In this document: positions 25,605 through 35,418 of the stretch, in pieces
How positions within the stretch are numbered: the stretch's first letter is position 1
Layout: each line of letters opens with the position of its first letter
Source of the DNA: Microbacterium dauci
Lineage (GTDB): Bacteria; Actinomycetota; Actinomycetes; Actinomycetales; Microbacteriaceae
Reading direction: 5' to 3'
Length of the DNA stretch: 64,000 nucleotides
Assembly: GCF_030065535.1 (NCBI RefSeq)
Contig: NZ_JASJND010000007.1
Span: forward strand, 62,001 to 126,000
Made by a program: the position numbers and the translations under genes
The notes under the pieces: generated by a model
The model's input: the letters and a program-made list of their open reading frames with translations, nothing else
What the model was told of the DNA's origin: nothing
Database searches by the model: none

Positions 25605-26710
25605 GATCTCTGCTTGCCGCTGCGACGATCTCGTTGGCGTTCACCCTGTTCCTCACTCCGCTGTTCATCCGCCTGTTCCAGCGGATCGGCTGGGGGCAGG
25701 TCATCCGGACACCCGAGGACATCAACAACCCCAGCCACCACACCAAGCGCGGGACGCCCACGATGGGCGGCATCGTGTTCATCCTCGGCACCGTCGTCGG
25801 GTTCTTCGTCGGCAGTTATGCCGGCGGCACCGCGCCCACAGTCTCCGGACTCCTGGTGCTCTGGATGATGGTCGGCCTCGGAATCATCGGCTTCATCGAC
25901 GACTACATGAAGGTCCGGCAGCAGCGCAGCCTCGGGCTCTCGGGCTGGCGCAAGATTGTCGGCCAGATCGCCGTCGCCGTGCCGTTCGGCGTCATGGCGC
26001 TCAGCTTCCCGAACGCCTACGGCGAGACGCCCGGCTCGGCCTACATCTCGTTCTTCCGCGACATCCCGGCGCTGTCGTTCATGGCGCTCGGCGCGGTCGC
26101 GGGGTGGATCCTCTACCTCGCCTGGATCTCGTTCCAGGCGGTCGCGTGGTCGAACGCCTCGAACCTCACCGACGGCCTCGACGGCCTCGCGACCGGCGTC
26201 GGCATCTTCACGGTGTCGGCCTACAGCCTCGTCTCGTTCTGGCAGCTCCAGCAGCGCTGTCACTCGACCGCACTCGTCGCCGAGTACACGAACGCCTGCT
26301 ACGACACGCGCGATCCCATGGGGCTCACCATCGTCGCGGCATCCTTCGTCGGTGCCCTCATCGGCTTCCTCTGGTGGAACGCACCCAAGGCGAAGATGTT
26401 CATGGGCGACGTGGGCTCGATGGCCATCGGCGGCGTCGTCGTCGCGATGGCGGTCCTCAGCCGGACGCAGATCCTCGCCGTCATCATTGCCGGCGCCTTC
26501 ATCATCGCCCCGGCATCCGTGATCCTGCAGCGGTACTACTTCAAGGCGACGGGCGGCAAGCGGCTATTCCTCATGAGCCCGTTCCACCACCACCTCGAGA
26601 TGCGCGGGTGGCCGGAGATCACGATCGTCGTGCGGATGTGGCTGATCGCCGGCATCCTCGCGATCTTCGGTGTCGCGCTGTTCTACGTCGGTTGGATGGC
26701 CGCCCTGTGA
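25601..26710 (+). CDS. mraY: phospho-MurNAc-pentapeptide translocase
   Basis: Integral membrane enzyme making lipid I from UDP-MurNAc-pentapeptide and undecaprenyl phosphate. 369 residues with about ten transmembrane helices and the catalytic loops GFIDDYMKV, NASNLTDGLDGLA, MGDVGSMA and FHHHLEMRGW. It is translated from a GTG that overlaps the murF stop, and its own stop overlaps the murD GTG, so all three proteins are translationally coupled. Confidence 0.97.
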   Translation: MRSLLAAATISLAFTLFLTPLFIRLFQRIGWGQVIRTPEDINNPSHHTKRGTPTMGGIVFILGTVVGFFVGSYAGGTAPTVSGLLVLWMMVGLGIIGFIDDYMKVRQQRSLGLSGWRKIVGQIAVAVPFGVMALSFPNAYGETPGSAYISFFRDIPALSFMALGAVAGWILYLAWISFQAVAWSNASNLTDGLDGLATGVGIFTVSAYSLVSFWQLQQRCHSTALVAEYTNACYDTRDPMGLTIVAASFVGALIGFLWWNAPKAKMFMGDVGSMAIGGVVVAMAVLSRTQILAVIIAGAFIIAPASVILQRYYFKATGGKRLFLMSPFHHHLEMRGWPEITIVVRMWLIAGILAIFGVALFYVGWMAAL

Positions 26711-28263
26711 GCGACCGGCTCGCCGCACTGACCAGCTGGCACGCCGACTGGAAGGGCCTCAAGGTCGCGGTCCTCGGCCTCTCGATGACGGGCTTCTCGG
26801 TCGCCGACACCCTCGCCGAGCTCGGCGCAGACGTGCTCGTCGTGACCGAGACCGCCTCCGAGGAGTACGCCCGACTGCTGCCGGTGATCGGCGCGACGCT
26901 CTGGGAAGGTCCGCTCGACGAGGTTCCCGCGGCGCTGGCCGACTTCGGCGCGGACGTCGTGATCGCCTCGCCGGGATTCGCACCGCACCATCCCGTGGTC
27001 GCGTGGGCGCGCGCCGAGGGGATCGCGGTCTGGGGCGACCTCGAGCTCGCCTGGCGCGTGCGCGACAAGGTGGTCCGTGCCGACGGCGCACCCGCCGAGT
27101 GGGTGCTCATCACGGGTACGAACGGCAAGACGACCACGACCCAGCTCACCGCGACGATGCTCGTCCAGGGCGGACTCCGCGCCGCCCCGTGCGGCAACAT
27201 CGGCATCCCGGTCCTCGACGCCGTGCGCGACCCCGCCGGGTTCGACGTCCTCGTCGTCGAGGTCTCGAGCCACCAGCTCTGGTACCTCAGCCTCCAGGCT
27301 GGCCCCGATCGCGTCTCCCCGTACGCCAGCGTCTGCCTCAACCTCGCCGAGGATCACCTCGAGTGGCACGGCTCCTTCGACGCCTACCGCGACGCCAAGG
27401 CGCAGGTCTACGACAACACGCGCGTCGCGTGCGTCTACAACAAGAGCGATCTCGCGACACGCAGCATGGTCGAAGACGCGGAGGTCGTGGACGGTTGCCG
27501 CGCCATCGGCTTCGACCTCGGTGTGCCGGGGCCGAGCGACCTCGGCGTCGTCGACGACATCCTCGTCGACCGGGCGTTCCTCGAGGAACGCCGCACCAAC
27601 GCGCTCGAGCTGACGACGCTCGACGAGCTCGCGGCGGCAGGGCTCACCGCGCCGCACGTCGTGGCCAACATCCTCGCTGCAGCCGCGCTCGCGCGCTCGC
27701 TCGGCGTCGAGCCTGCCGCGATCCGCGACGCACTCCGCACCTTCCGGCTCGACCCCCACCGCATCGAGGTCGTGGGCGTCGCCGACGGCGTCACCTGGGT
27801 CGACGATTCGAAGGCGACGAATCCGCACGCCGCGGCATCGTCCCTCACGGCCTACCCCGGCGCGATCTGGGTGGTCGGCGGGCTGCTCAAGGGCGTCGAC
27901 ATCAGCGGTCTCGTCGCGGCGCGCGGCGCCGCGGTAAAGGCGGCCGTCGTGATCGGCGTCGACCGCACCGAGATCACGACGGCGTTCGCCCGACACGCGC
28001 CCTCGGTGCCGCTGTTCGAGGTCGATCACACCGACACTGAAGATGTCATGACCGAGGCCGTCGCGCTGGCCGCGGATGTCGCACGGGATGGGGACGTCGT
28101 CCTCCTGGCTCCCGCCGCGGCATCCTTCGACCAGTTCGCGTCGTACTCGGACCGGGGCACGCGATTCGCGGCCGCGGTGCAGGCACGGATGCAGGGCGAC
28201 GGACGGGAAGGGGATGCCGGTGACCACGACGACCGACCGTCCCGTCCCGGCGGAGCCGACTGA
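26707..28263 (+). CDS. murD: UDP-N-acetylmuramoyl-L-alanine--D-glutamate ligase
   Basis: Cytosolic Mur ligase adding D-Glu, 518 residues. It shows the N-terminal nucleotide fold VAVLGLSMTGFSVADTLAELG, the ATP loop ITGTNGKTTTTQL, EVSSHQLW, NLAEDHLEWHG and the substrate loop DDSKATNPHAA. The GTG at 26707 overlaps the mraY stop. The C-terminal tail after YSDRGTRFAAAV is longer than usual because the frame runs about 50 bases into ftsW. This overlap is large but the ftsW start is well supported. Confidence 0.95.
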   Translation: MSDRLAALTSWHADWKGLKVAVLGLSMTGFSVADTLAELGADVLVVTETASEEYARLLPVIGATLWEGPLDEVPAALADFGADVVIASPGFAPHHPVVAWARAEGIAVWGDLELAWRVRDKVVRADGAPAEWVLITGTNGKTTTTQLTATMLVQGGLRAAPCGNIGIPVLDAVRDPAGFDVLVVEVSSHQLWYLSLQAGPDRVSPYASVCLNLAEDHLEWHGSFDAYRDAKAQVYDNTRVACVYNKSDLATRSMVEDAEVVDGCRAIGFDLGVPGPSDLGVVDDILVDRAFLEERRTNALELTTLDELAAAGLTAPHVVANILAAAALARSLGVEPAAIRDALRTFRLDPHRIEVVGVADGVTWVDDSKATNPHAAASSLTAYPGAIWVVGGLLKGVDISGLVAARGAAVKAAVVIGVDRTEITTAFARHAPSVPLFEVDHTDTEDVMTEAVALAADVARDGDVVLLAPAAASFDQFASYSDRGTRFAAAVQARMQGDGREGDAGDHDDRPSRPGGAD

Positions 28264-29431
28264 GCCCGGACGCGGCTTCACCGCCCGCGTGCATCTGGGC
28301 CGGATGTTCACGCCCGTCCCCAGCGAATTCCTGCTGATCGCCTCGACGGCGCTCATCCTCACCGTCTTCGGCCTCGTCATGGTGCTGTCGGCGACGATGG
28401 CGACCACCGCGGAGGAAGGGCCGTTCCAGACCGCGCTCAAGCAGGCGATCTTCGCGGTGATCGGCATCCCGCTGATGTTCGTCTTCAGCCGGCTGCCGAT
28501 GCGGTTCTGGAAGCGGATCGCGTGGATCGCGCTCATCGGCGCGCAGGCCCTGCAGCTGCTCGTGTTCACGGGTCTCGGATTCGACTACGGCGGAAACCGC
28601 AACTGGATCCTGATCGCCGGCTTCCAGCTGCAGCCCTCCGAGTTCCTCAAGCTCGCGTTCGCGTTGTGGCTCGGGTACGTCCTGTACCGCAAGCACACGC
28701 TGCTCGGAGACTGGCGGCACGTCTTCATCCCCGTCGTGCCGGTCTCCGCGATGGTCATCGGGTCCGTCATCGCCGGAAAGGACCTCGGCACCGCGATGGT
28801 GCTCGTCCTCATCCTGCTCGGTGCGCTGTTCTTCTCCGGCGTCAAGCTGCGGATTTTCCTGATCCCGCTCATCGTCGCGGTCGTCGCGGTCGCGACGCTG
28901 GCCATCACGAGCCCCGACCGGATGCGCCGCATCCTCAGCTTCCTCAACCCCGACTGCCTCGCCGACTACCTCGGCGACTGCTACCAGCCGCTGCACGGCA
29001 TCTGGGGGCTCGCGAGCGGGGGCGTCTTCGGGCTCGGTCTCGGCAACTCGCGCGAGAAGTACGCGTGGCTGCCGGCGGCCGCGCACGACTACATCTTCTC
29101 GATCGTGGGTGAGGAGCTCGGGCTCATCGGCTGCGTCGTCGTCCTCGCGCTGTTCATGCTCTTCGCCGTCGGCGCGTTCCACATCATCCGCAAGACCGAC
29201 GACCCGTTCATCCGTATCGCAGCCGGCGGGATCGTCGTGTGGGTCATCGGTCAGGCCCTGATCAACATCGGCGTCGTCCTCCGCGTGTTCCCCGTGCTCG
29301 GCGTGCCATTGCCGTTCATCTCGCAGGGCGGCACCTCGCTCATGTCGGTGCTCATGGCCTGCGGTGTGCTCCTCGCGTTCGCGCGGACGCTCCCGACGGC
29401 GACGCCGGTCGGGGTCACCGCGCGCCGGTAG
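28214..29431 (+). CDS. ftsW: septal peptidoglycan polymerase FtsW
   Basis: SEDS-family glycosyltransferase partnering FtsI at the septum, 405 residues with about ten membrane helices. Landmarks are WILIAGFQLQPSEFLK, AGKDLGTAMV, GLGLGNSREKYAWLP, SIVGEELGLIG, and PLPFISQGGTSLM near the C-terminus. ATG 28214 is preceded by GGGAAGGGG and lies within the 3' end of murD. An alternative is GTG 28220. Its TAG stop forms part of the murG -10 box. Confidence 0.94.
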   Translation: MPVTTTTDRPVPAEPTEPGRGFTARVHLGRMFTPVPSEFLLIASTALILTVFGLVMVLSATMATTAEEGPFQTALKQAIFAVIGIPLMFVFSRLPMRFWKRIAWIALIGAQALQLLVFTGLGFDYGGNRNWILIAGFQLQPSEFLKLAFALWLGYVLYRKHTLLGDWRHVFIPVVPVSAMVIGSVIAGKDLGTAMVLVLILLGALFFSGVKLRIFLIPLIVAVVAVATLAITSPDRMRRILSFLNPDCLADYLGDCYQPLHGIWGLASGGVFGLGLGNSREKYAWLPAAAHDYIFSIVGEELGLIGCVVVLALFMLFAVGAFHIIRKTDDPFIRIAAGGIVVWVIGQALINIGVVLRVFPVLGVPLPFISQGGTSLMSVLMACGVLLAFARTLPTATPVGVTARR

Positions 29432-29434
29432 GCT
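29429..29434 (+). promoter_or_regulatory. internal -10 box for murG, leaderless spacing
   Basis: TAGGCT, in which TAG is the ftsW stop codon, lies seven bases before the murG GTG. It suggests a promoter inside the dcw cluster. Confidence 0.5.
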
Positions 29435-29441
29435 CGATCCG

Positions 29442-30515
29442 GTGACCACGTACCTTCTGGCGGGCGGCGGAACCGCCGGACATGTCAACCCACTCCTCGC
29501 CGTCGCCGACGCGCTCCGTGCGCGCGACCCCGAGGCGACGGTGCTCGTGCTCGGCACGAAAGAGGGGCTCGAAGCCCGGCTCGTCCCGCTCCGCGGCTAC
29601 GAGCTGCTGATCGTCGACAAGGTGCCGTTCCCGCGTCGGCCGAACGGCGCCGCGGTGCGGTTCCCGGCGCGATTCGCGCGGGCCGTGGCGCAGGTGCGCG
29701 GACACATCCGCGCGCACGGTGTCGACGTCGTCGTCGGCTTCGGCGGCTACGCCTCCGCGCCGGCCTACGTCGCCGCGCGCCGGGCCCGCGTGCCGTACGT
29801 CGTGCACGAAGCGAACGCGAAGCCCGGGCTCGCCAACATCCTGGGCGCGCGAGGTGCCGTGGCATCCGGCGTCGCATTCGACGGCACGCCGCTGCGCGGT
29901 GCAGAGGTCGTGGGCATGCCGTTGCGGCCCGAGATCGTCTCGCTCGACCGCGACGGGCTCCGCGCCGAGGCAGCCGCTGCGTTCGGGCTCGACCCGGCGC
30001 GACCCGTGCTGCTGGTGTTCGGAGGCTCACTCGGCGCGCTGCGACTCAATCGCGCGTTCGCCGAGGGGTGGCAGTCGGTGACGGATGCCGGGTGGCAGAT
30101 CCTCCACGCGGTGGGGGAGCGCAACGAGCTCGTCGACCCGGGCAGCCCCGACTACCGTGTCGTCCCGTACATCGACCGGATGGACCTCGCCTTCGCCCTC
30201 GCCGACGCGATCGTGTCGCGCTCCGGCGCGGCGACCGTCAGCGAGATCAGCGCGCTCGGCATCCCCGCGGTGTACGTCCCGTACGCCGTCGGCAACGGCG
30301 AGCAGGCGCTCAACGCGGCATCCGCAGTGAAGGCCGGGGCCGCGATCCTCATCGCCGACGGCGAGTTCACCGCCGACCGCGTACGCAGCGACATCGCGCC
30401 GCTCCTCGGCGACGCAGACGCGCTGGCCCGCATGCGCGCCGCCGCCGACGGCGTCGGCACCCGCACCGGCAGCGAGAACGTGCTCGGGCTGATCGACCGC
30501 GCGCTCGCGCGCTGA
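29442..30515 (+). CDS. murG: UDP-GlcNAc:undecaprenyl-PP-MurNAc-pentapeptide transferase
   Basis: Peripheral inner-face membrane glycosyltransferase producing lipid II, 357 residues. It starts TTYLLAGGGTAGHVNPLLAV (first G-loop), then GFGGYASAPAY, HEANAKPGLAN, the second G-loop FGGSLGALRLN and the donor-binding SRSGAATVSEISALG. The GTG at 29442 gives the canonical start and has TAGGCT seven bases upstream. Confidence 0.96.
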   Translation: MTTYLLAGGGTAGHVNPLLAVADALRARDPEATVLVLGTKEGLEARLVPLRGYELLIVDKVPFPRRPNGAAVRFPARFARAVAQVRGHIRAHGVDVVVGFGGYASAPAYVAARRARVPYVVHEANAKPGLANILGARGAVASGVAFDGTPLRGAEVVGMPLRPEIVSLDRDGLRAEAAAAFGLDPARPVLLVFGGSLGALRLNRAFAEGWQSVTDAGWQILHAVGERNELVDPGSPDYRVVPYIDRMDLAFALADAIVSRSGAATVSEISALGIPAVYVPYAVGNGEQALNAASAVKAGAAILIADGEFTADRVRSDIAPLLGDADALARMRAAADGVGTRTGSENVLGLIDRALAR

Positions 30516-30553
30516 CCCCAGCGCGCCGCAGCCTGCGTGCAGGAGCCGCGACC

Positions 30554-30559
30554 TAGACT
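30554..30559 (+). promoter_or_regulatory. internal -10 box for murC
   Basis: TAGACT nine bases before the murC ATG in the 53-base murG-murC gap, compatible with a leaderless or nearly leaderless transcript. Confidence 0.5.
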
Positions 30560-30568
30560 TGACGGGCC

Positions 30569-31966
30569 ATGATTCGACCCGATCTCACGCTCCCGATCCC
30601 CGAGCACATCACCGCCGCCCACTTCATCGGGATCGGCGGGTCGGGCATGTCCGGGCTCGCCGGAATGTTCCTCGATCGCGGCATCCGCGTGTCCGGATCG
30701 GACCGCTCCGACAGCGCCGCGATGCAGGCGATCGCCGCTCGCGGCGCGACCGTGCACGTCGGGCATGAGGCCGCGAACCTCCCGGACGACATCGACGCGG
30801 TCGTGTTCACCGGGGCGATCTGGCCCGAGAACCCCGAGTACCTCCTCGCGAAGGAGCGCGGTGTCCCCGTGCTGCACCGCTCGCAGGCGCTGCACTGGCT
30901 CATCGGCGGGCGCCGCCTGGTGAGCGTCGCCGGCGCGCACGGCAAGACCACCTCCACCGGCATGGTCGTGACCGCTCTCCGAGCCGCGGGCGCCGACCCG
31001 ACCTTCGTCAACGGCGGTGTGATCGCGTCGCTCGGCGTCTCCAGCGGCACCGGCTCCGATGACGTCGTCGTCATCGAGGCCGACGAGTCCGACGGCTCGT
31101 TCCTGCTGTACGACACGGCCGTCGCGCTCATCACGAACGTCGACCCCGACCACCTCGACCACTGGGGGTCGCGCGAGGCCTTCTACGACGGGTTCGTCCG
31201 ATTCGCGGATGCCGCTTCCGAAGCCGTTGTCATCTCCTCCGACGACCCCGGTGCACAAGAGGTCACCGCGGCGCTGCGGCACGAGCGTGTCCTGACGTTC
31301 GGGCTCGCCGACACGGCCGACGTGCGCGTCGCAGACATCACCACCGAAGGGCCCGTCGCCTTTACGGTGTACTACGCCGGGCTCGCCGCGACCGGACGCC
31401 TCGCGGTCCCCGGTGCGCACAACGCCATCAATGCGGCCGGCGCGGTCGCGGTGCTCCTGACGCTGGGGTACGAGCTCGAGTCCGCGCTGCGTGCCGTCGA
31501 GGAGTTCGGCGGCACCGTCCGCCGCTTCGAGCTGCACGGCACCCGCCGCGAGGTGAGCGTCTACGACGACTACGCGCACCACCCGACCGAGGTCGCGGCA
31601 GCCCTTGCGGCGGCGCGCACCGTGATCGGCGAGGGGCGCATCATCGCGCTGCACCAGCCGCACACGTACTCGCGCACGCAGGCGATGTTCCGCGAGTTCG
31701 CGGAGGTCCTCGAGTCGCACGCCGACCACACCGTCGTCCTCGACGTGTACGGCGCTCGCGAAGACCCGGTGCCCGGGGTGACCGGCGAGCTCGTCAGCGG
31801 CGCGTTCGCCGACGCCGACAAGGTGCACTTCGTCGCCGACTGGCAGGAGGCCGCGAACTACACGGCATCCGTCGCCCGCCCCGGTGACTACGTGATCACC
31901 CTCGGCTGCGGCGATGTCTACCGCATCATCCCCCAGGTGCTCGAAGCGCTCGGGTCGGAGCGGTAA
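30569..31966 (+). CDS. murC: UDP-N-acetylmuramate--L-alanine ligase
   Basis: First Mur ligase of the pathway, adding L-Ala to UDP-MurNAc in the cytosol, 465 residues. It has the N-terminal [18 protein letters not shown] fold, the ATP loop [49 protein letters not shown] and [13 protein letters not shown]. The next gene begins two bases after its stop. It has its own candidate promoter in the upstream gap. Confidence 0.97.
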   Translation: MIRPDLTLPIPEHITAAHFIGIGGSGMSGLAGMFLDRGIRVSGSDRSDSAAMQAIAARGATVHVGHEAANLPDDIDAVVFTGAIWPENPEYLLAKERGVPVLHRSQALHWLIGGRRLVSVAGAHGKTTSTGMVVTALRAAGADPTFVNGGVIASLGVSSGTGSDDVVVIEADESDGSFLLYDTAVALITNVDPDHLDHWGSREAFYDGFVRFADAASEAVVISSDDPGAQEVTAALRHERVLTFGLADTADVRVADITTEGPVAFTVYYAGLAATGRLAVPGAHNAINAAGAVAVLLTLGYELESALRAVEEFGGTVRRFELHGTRREVSVYDDYAHHPTEVAAALAAARTVIGEGRIIALHQPHTYSRTQAMFREFAEVLESHADHTVVLDVYGAREDPVPGVTGELVSGAFADADKVHFVADWQEAANYTASVARPGDYVITLGCGDVYRIIPQVLEALGSER

Positions 31967-31968
31967 GC

Positions 31969-32937
31969 ATGCGACGGCCGTCCCCGCTGCCGTCGACGCC
32001 GTCGGCACGTCCGGTCGAGCCCGAGCAGCCCTTCGAGCCCGAGATCCACCTGCGCGACACCCCCGGCACGCCCGTCGAATCGACCGGCCCGCTCGCGGAC
32101 GTCGTCCCGTTCGTCGCACGCGAAGCGGATGCCGCACCCGAAGCCGCGACCGACGAGGTCGATGATCAGCCAGCGCGACAGCTCGGCGTCCGCGACGTCT
32201 GGGCTGCGGCACGTGCGCGCCGTCGCGCGCTGCGCCGGGAGATCCGCCGGTTCACGGTCCGGCAGCGGCGCCGTCGGCTGGCGTGGCTGATCGGGCTCGG
32301 CTCGGTCGCTGTGGTCGCGCTCGGCGCCGTCGCGGCCGCGTACAGCCCGATGTTCGCGGTGGCGACGATCACCGTGGTCGGGACGGATCGGCTCGCGCCC
32401 GCGGCGGTCGAAGAGGCTCTTGCAGGGCAGCTCGGCACGCCACTGGCGCTGGTCGACTCGAGCGAGGTCAAGGCCGCGCTCGTCGCGTTCCCGCTCGTCG
32501 AGACCTACACGCTCGAGGCGCGCCCGCCGCAGGAGCTCGTGGTGCGCATCGTCGAGCGGACGCCGATCGGTTCCATCGAGTCGAAGGCCGGTCACACGTT
32601 GGTGGATGCCGCCGGTGTCGCGCTCGCGACGACCGAGGGCGCGCCTGAGGGGTATCCCTCGCTCGACATCGAGGATGGTGCCGGGTCTCGGGCGTTCCTC
32701 GCCGCAGGGACGGTGTACCGGTCGCTCCCGGAGGAACTCCGCTCGCAGGTGACCGCGATCACCGCGACGACCGCGAACGACGTGACGCTGACCATCGATG
32801 GCGCCGACGTGCTCTGGGGCGGCGCCGAGGACTCGGCGCAGAAGGCGGTCGTGCTCGCCGCGGCGATGGTGGCGAGTCCGCCCGACGAGGTCGAGCTGTA
32901 CGACGTCTCGTCGCCGGCGGCCGTCGTCATCCGCTGA
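31969..32937 (+). CDS. ftsQ: cell division protein FtsQ
   Basis: Bitopic divisome protein, 322 residues. A long Pro/Glu-rich cytosolic N-terminus of about 70 residues precedes a basic stretch (residues 78-102) and a single transmembrane helix (LAWLIGLGSVAVVALGAVAAA). It is followed by a POTRA domain starting at MFAVATITVVGTDRL and the FtsQ domain with LEARPPQELVVRIVERTPIG. The ATG follows the murC stop by two bases. The gene is the last before a 157-base regulatory gap in front of ftsZ. Confidence 0.92.
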   Translation: MRRPSPLPSTPSARPVEPEQPFEPEIHLRDTPGTPVESTGPLADVVPFVAREADAAPEAATDEVDDQPARQLGVRDVWAAARARRRALRREIRRFTVRQRRRRLAWLIGLGSVAVVALGAVAAAYSPMFAVATITVVGTDRLAPAAVEEALAGQLGTPLALVDSSEVKAALVAFPLVETYTLEARPPQELVVRIVERTPIGSIESKAGHTLVDAAGVALATTEGAPEGYPSLDIEDGAGSRAFLAAGTVYRSLPEELRSQVTAITATTANDVTLTIDGADVLWGGAEDSAQKAVVLAAAMVASPPDEVELYDVSSPAAVVIR

Positions 32938-33011
32938 CCGAGATCCAGATCTGACGACACGCCCAGCGTGTTGCGGGTTCGTCGTGCCTGCGCCCTTACC
33001 TTCGAAATCGG

Positions 33012-33073
33012 GAATTGCATACTCGGCAATTCTTTAAACCTCTGGTTGAGGTTGAAGGTTTGCACTTGAGGTT
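33012..33073. promoter_or_regulatory. palindromic ftsZ upstream region (candidate FtsR site)
   Basis: Within the 157-base ftsQ-ftsZ gap lie a perfect inverted repeat GAATTGC-N7-GCAATTC (33012-33032), a second one AACCTC-N5-GAGGTT (33037-33053), and two copies of TTGAGGTT at 33046 and 33066, exactly 20 bases apart. This is the only AT-rich stretch of the area. The -10 box is uncertain; GATACG near 33080 is one option. The role as an FtsR site is inferred. Confidence 0.6.
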
Positions 33074-33094
33074 CGGGACGATACGGAGGCCGGC

Positions 33095-34243
33095 GTGAGC
33101 CAGAACCAGAACTACCTTGCAGTGATCAAGGTCGTTGGCGTGGGCGGTGGCGGCGTCAACGCCGTCAACCGCATGATCGAGCTCGGTCTGCGTGGTGTCG
33201 AGTTCATCGCGGTGAACACCGACGCGCAGGCGCTGCTCATGAGCGACGCCGACATCAAGCTCGACGTCGGCCGTGAGCTGACCCGCGGTCTCGGCGCCGG
33301 TGCCGACCCCGAGGTCGGCCGTCGCGCCGCCGAAGATCACGCCGAGGAGATCGAAGAGGCGCTCGCGGGCGCCGACATGGTCTTCGTCACGGCCGGTGAG
33401 GGCGGCGGCACGGGCACCGGCGGTGCGCCGGTCGTGGCGCGCATCGCCAAGTCGATCGGCGCGCTCACCATCGGTGTCGTCACCAAGCCGTTCTCGTTCG
33501 AGGGTCGCCGTCGCCAGACGCAGGCCGAGTCGGGCGTCGCGAAGCTGAAGGAAGAGGTCGACACCCTCATCGTGGTGCCGAACGACCGTCTGCTCGAGAT
33601 CAGCGACCGCGGCATCTCGATGATCGAGGCGTTCGCCACCGCCGACCAGGTGCTCCTCGCCGGTGTGCAGGGCATCACCGACCTCATCACCACCCCCGGT
33701 TTGATCAACCTCGACTTCGCCGACGTCAAGTCGGTCATGCAGGGTGCCGGCTCCGCGCTCATGGGTATCGGTTCCGCACGCGGCGCCGATCGTGCGATCA
33801 AGGCAGCCGAGCTTGCAGTCGAGTCCCCGCTGCTCGAGGCATCCATCGAGGGAGCGCACGGTGTGCTGCTCTCGATTCAGGGTGGATCGAACCTCGGCAT
33901 CTTCGAGATCAACGATGCCGCGCAGCTGGTGAAGGAGGCCGCGCACCCCGAGGCCAACATCATCTTCGGCACGGTCATCGACGACACGCTCGGCGATGAG
34001 GTGCGCGTCACGGTCATCGCGGCCGGCTTCGACGGCGGCGAGCCGTCTGCGAAGGTCGAGCCGATCATGGCTTCGCGGCCGTCGTCGGCGCCGGTGCTGC
34101 CGCCGCTGCCCGCCGATCGTGCGAGCGACGCTGCGGCCGAGCCCGCGGCCACCAAGGAGTCCGTGTCGGTCTCGGTGTCGAACAACGAGTACGACTCCGC
34201 CTTCGGTGATGACGATCTCGACATCCCCGACTTCCTGAAGTAA
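33095..34243 (+). CDS. ftsZ: cell division GTPase FtsZ
   Basis: Tubulin-like protein forming the Z-ring, 382 residues. The GTP signature GGGTGTG is at 103-109, the T7 loop NLDFAD at 205-210, followed by the variable linker and the C-terminal peptide [10 protein letters not shown] that binds SepF and other partners. The GTG start has GGAGG six bases upstream. Unlike most of the cluster it has its own long upstream region with several inverted and direct repeats. Confidence 0.98.
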   Translation: MSQNQNYLAVIKVVGVGGGGVNAVNRMIELGLRGVEFIAVNTDAQALLMSDADIKLDVGRELTRGLGAGADPEVGRRAAEDHAEEIEEALAGADMVFVTAGEGGGTGTGGAPVVARIAKSIGALTIGVVTKPFSFEGRRRQTQAESGVAKLKEEVDTLIVVPNDRLLEISDRGISMIEAFATADQVLLAGVQGITDLITTPGLINLDFADVKSVMQGAGSALMGIGSARGADRAIKAAELAVESPLLEASIEGAHGVLLSIQGGSNLGIFEINDAAQLVKEAAHPEANIIFGTVIDDTLGDEVRVTVIAAGFDGGEPSAKVEPIMASRPSSAPVLPPLPADRASDAAAEPAATKESVSVSVSNNEYDSAFGDDDLDIPDFLK

Positions 34244-34249
34244 CCCGCA

Positions 34250-34936
34250 GTGGATCTGCGGTCGCGGCTCGCCGACATCGATGCGCGCATCTCGGATGCC
34301 GCCCGGTCGGCGGGCCGCGACGCGTCTGCACTCACGCGCATCGTCGTGACGAAGTTCCACCCCGTGGGCCTCGTCGACGAGCTCGCCGCCCTCGGTGTGC
34401 GGGACGTGGGTGAGAACCGACAGCAGGAGCTCAGTGCGAAGCGTGCCGATTACGACGGCCCGGCGCTTCGGTGGCACTTCATCGGTCAGGCGCAGACGAA
34501 CAAGGCACGCGCGATCCGCGCAGCCGCCGATGCGGTGCACTCGGTCGATCGGGCGAAGCTCGCCGACGCACTGCACAACGCACGATCCGACGGTGACGAC
34601 TCGGTCCTCGACGTCCTGCTGCAGGTGAACCTGACCGACGACCCCGGCCGCGGTGGTGTCGTCCCCGCCGGTGTCGCGGAGCTCGCCGAGCACGTGCTCG
34701 GCACATGCCCGTCCCTGCACCTGCGCGGTGTCATGGGCGTCGCGCCGCTCGACGAGGCACCGGCATCCGCGTTCGAGCGACTCGCGCGGACGTCCGAGAT
34801 CGTGCGGAGATCCGCACCGGATGCCACGTGGATCTCGGCCGGCATGACCGGCGATTTCGTCGAGGCGATCGCCGCAGGCGCGACACACCTGCGGATCGGC
34901 TCGGCAATCACGGGTCCGCGGCCCGTGCACGGTTAA
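34250..34936 (+). CDS. YggS-family pyridoxal-phosphate homeostasis protein
   Basis: Single-domain PLP-binding protein of the alanine-racemase N-terminal fold, 228 residues, involved in vitamin B6 and amino-acid homeostasis. The PLP lysine is in [10 protein letters not shown] (residue about 36). [25 protein letters not shown] and the C-terminal [27 protein letters not shown] are conserved. It begins six bases after ftsZ; the YlmD-type (PgeF) gene that often lies between them is absent. The GTG start has no strong ribosome-binding site, so coupling to ftsZ is likely. Confidence 0.92.
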   Translation: MDLRSRLADIDARISDAARSAGRDASALTRIVVTKFHPVGLVDELAALGVRDVGENRQQELSAKRADYDGPALRWHFIGQAQTNKARAIRAAADAVHSVDRAKLADALHNARSDGDDSVLDVLLQVNLTDDPGRGGVVPAGVAELAEHVLGTCPSLHLRGVMGVAPLDEAPASAFERLARTSEIVRRSAPDATWISAGMTGDFVEAIAAGATHLRIGSAITGPRPVHG

Positions 34937-34967
34937 CCTCGACACAGACGAGCAAACGGAGGATGCG

Positions 34968-35414
34968 ATGTCGAACCCGCTCAAGAAGACCATGGTGTAC
35001 CTGGGCCTCGCCGACGAGGAAGAGGTCTACGAGGAGCCGGCGCCGCGCCGCGACAAGCAGGTCGAGCACAAGACCGCTCCCGTGACGCCGATCCACCGCC
35101 CTGCCGTGGTGCGTCAGCCCGCGGCGTCGGCGATCAGCGAGATCGTCACCGTGCACCCCAAGCAGTACCGCGACGCGCAGTCGATCGCCGAGAACTTCCG
35201 GGACGGGATCCCGATCATCATCAACCTCTCGCAGATGAGCGACGCCGACGCGCGGCGCCTCATCGACTTCGCGAGTGGCCTCTCGCTCGGCCTGTACGGC
35301 CGTATCGAGCGGGTGACCAGCAAGGTGTTCCTCCTGTCGCCGGAGAACGTCGCAGTGTCGGGTGAGGGGGCGATCGCCGCAGGCGACGCCGACAGCACCC
35401 CGTTCGCCCACTGA
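34968..35414 (+). CDS. sepF: Z-ring membrane tether SepF
   Basis: Cytosolic FtsZ-binding protein, 148 residues. An N-terminal amphipathic segment ([19 protein letters not shown]) is followed by an acidic/basic linker and the SepF core from [20 protein letters not shown] through [20 protein letters not shown] to VFLLSPENV. In actinobacteria without FtsA it is the main membrane anchor of FtsZ, and it is encoded next to ftsZ as usual. CGGAGGA precedes the ATG. Confidence 0.95.
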   Translation: MSNPLKKTMVYLGLADEEEVYEEPAPRRDKQVEHKTAPVTPIHRPAVVRQPAASAISEIVTVHPKQYRDAQSIAENFRDGIPIIINLSQMSDADARRLIDFASGLSLGLYGRIERVTSKVFLLSPENVAVSGEGAIAAGDADSTPFAH

Positions 35415-35418
35415 CGTC

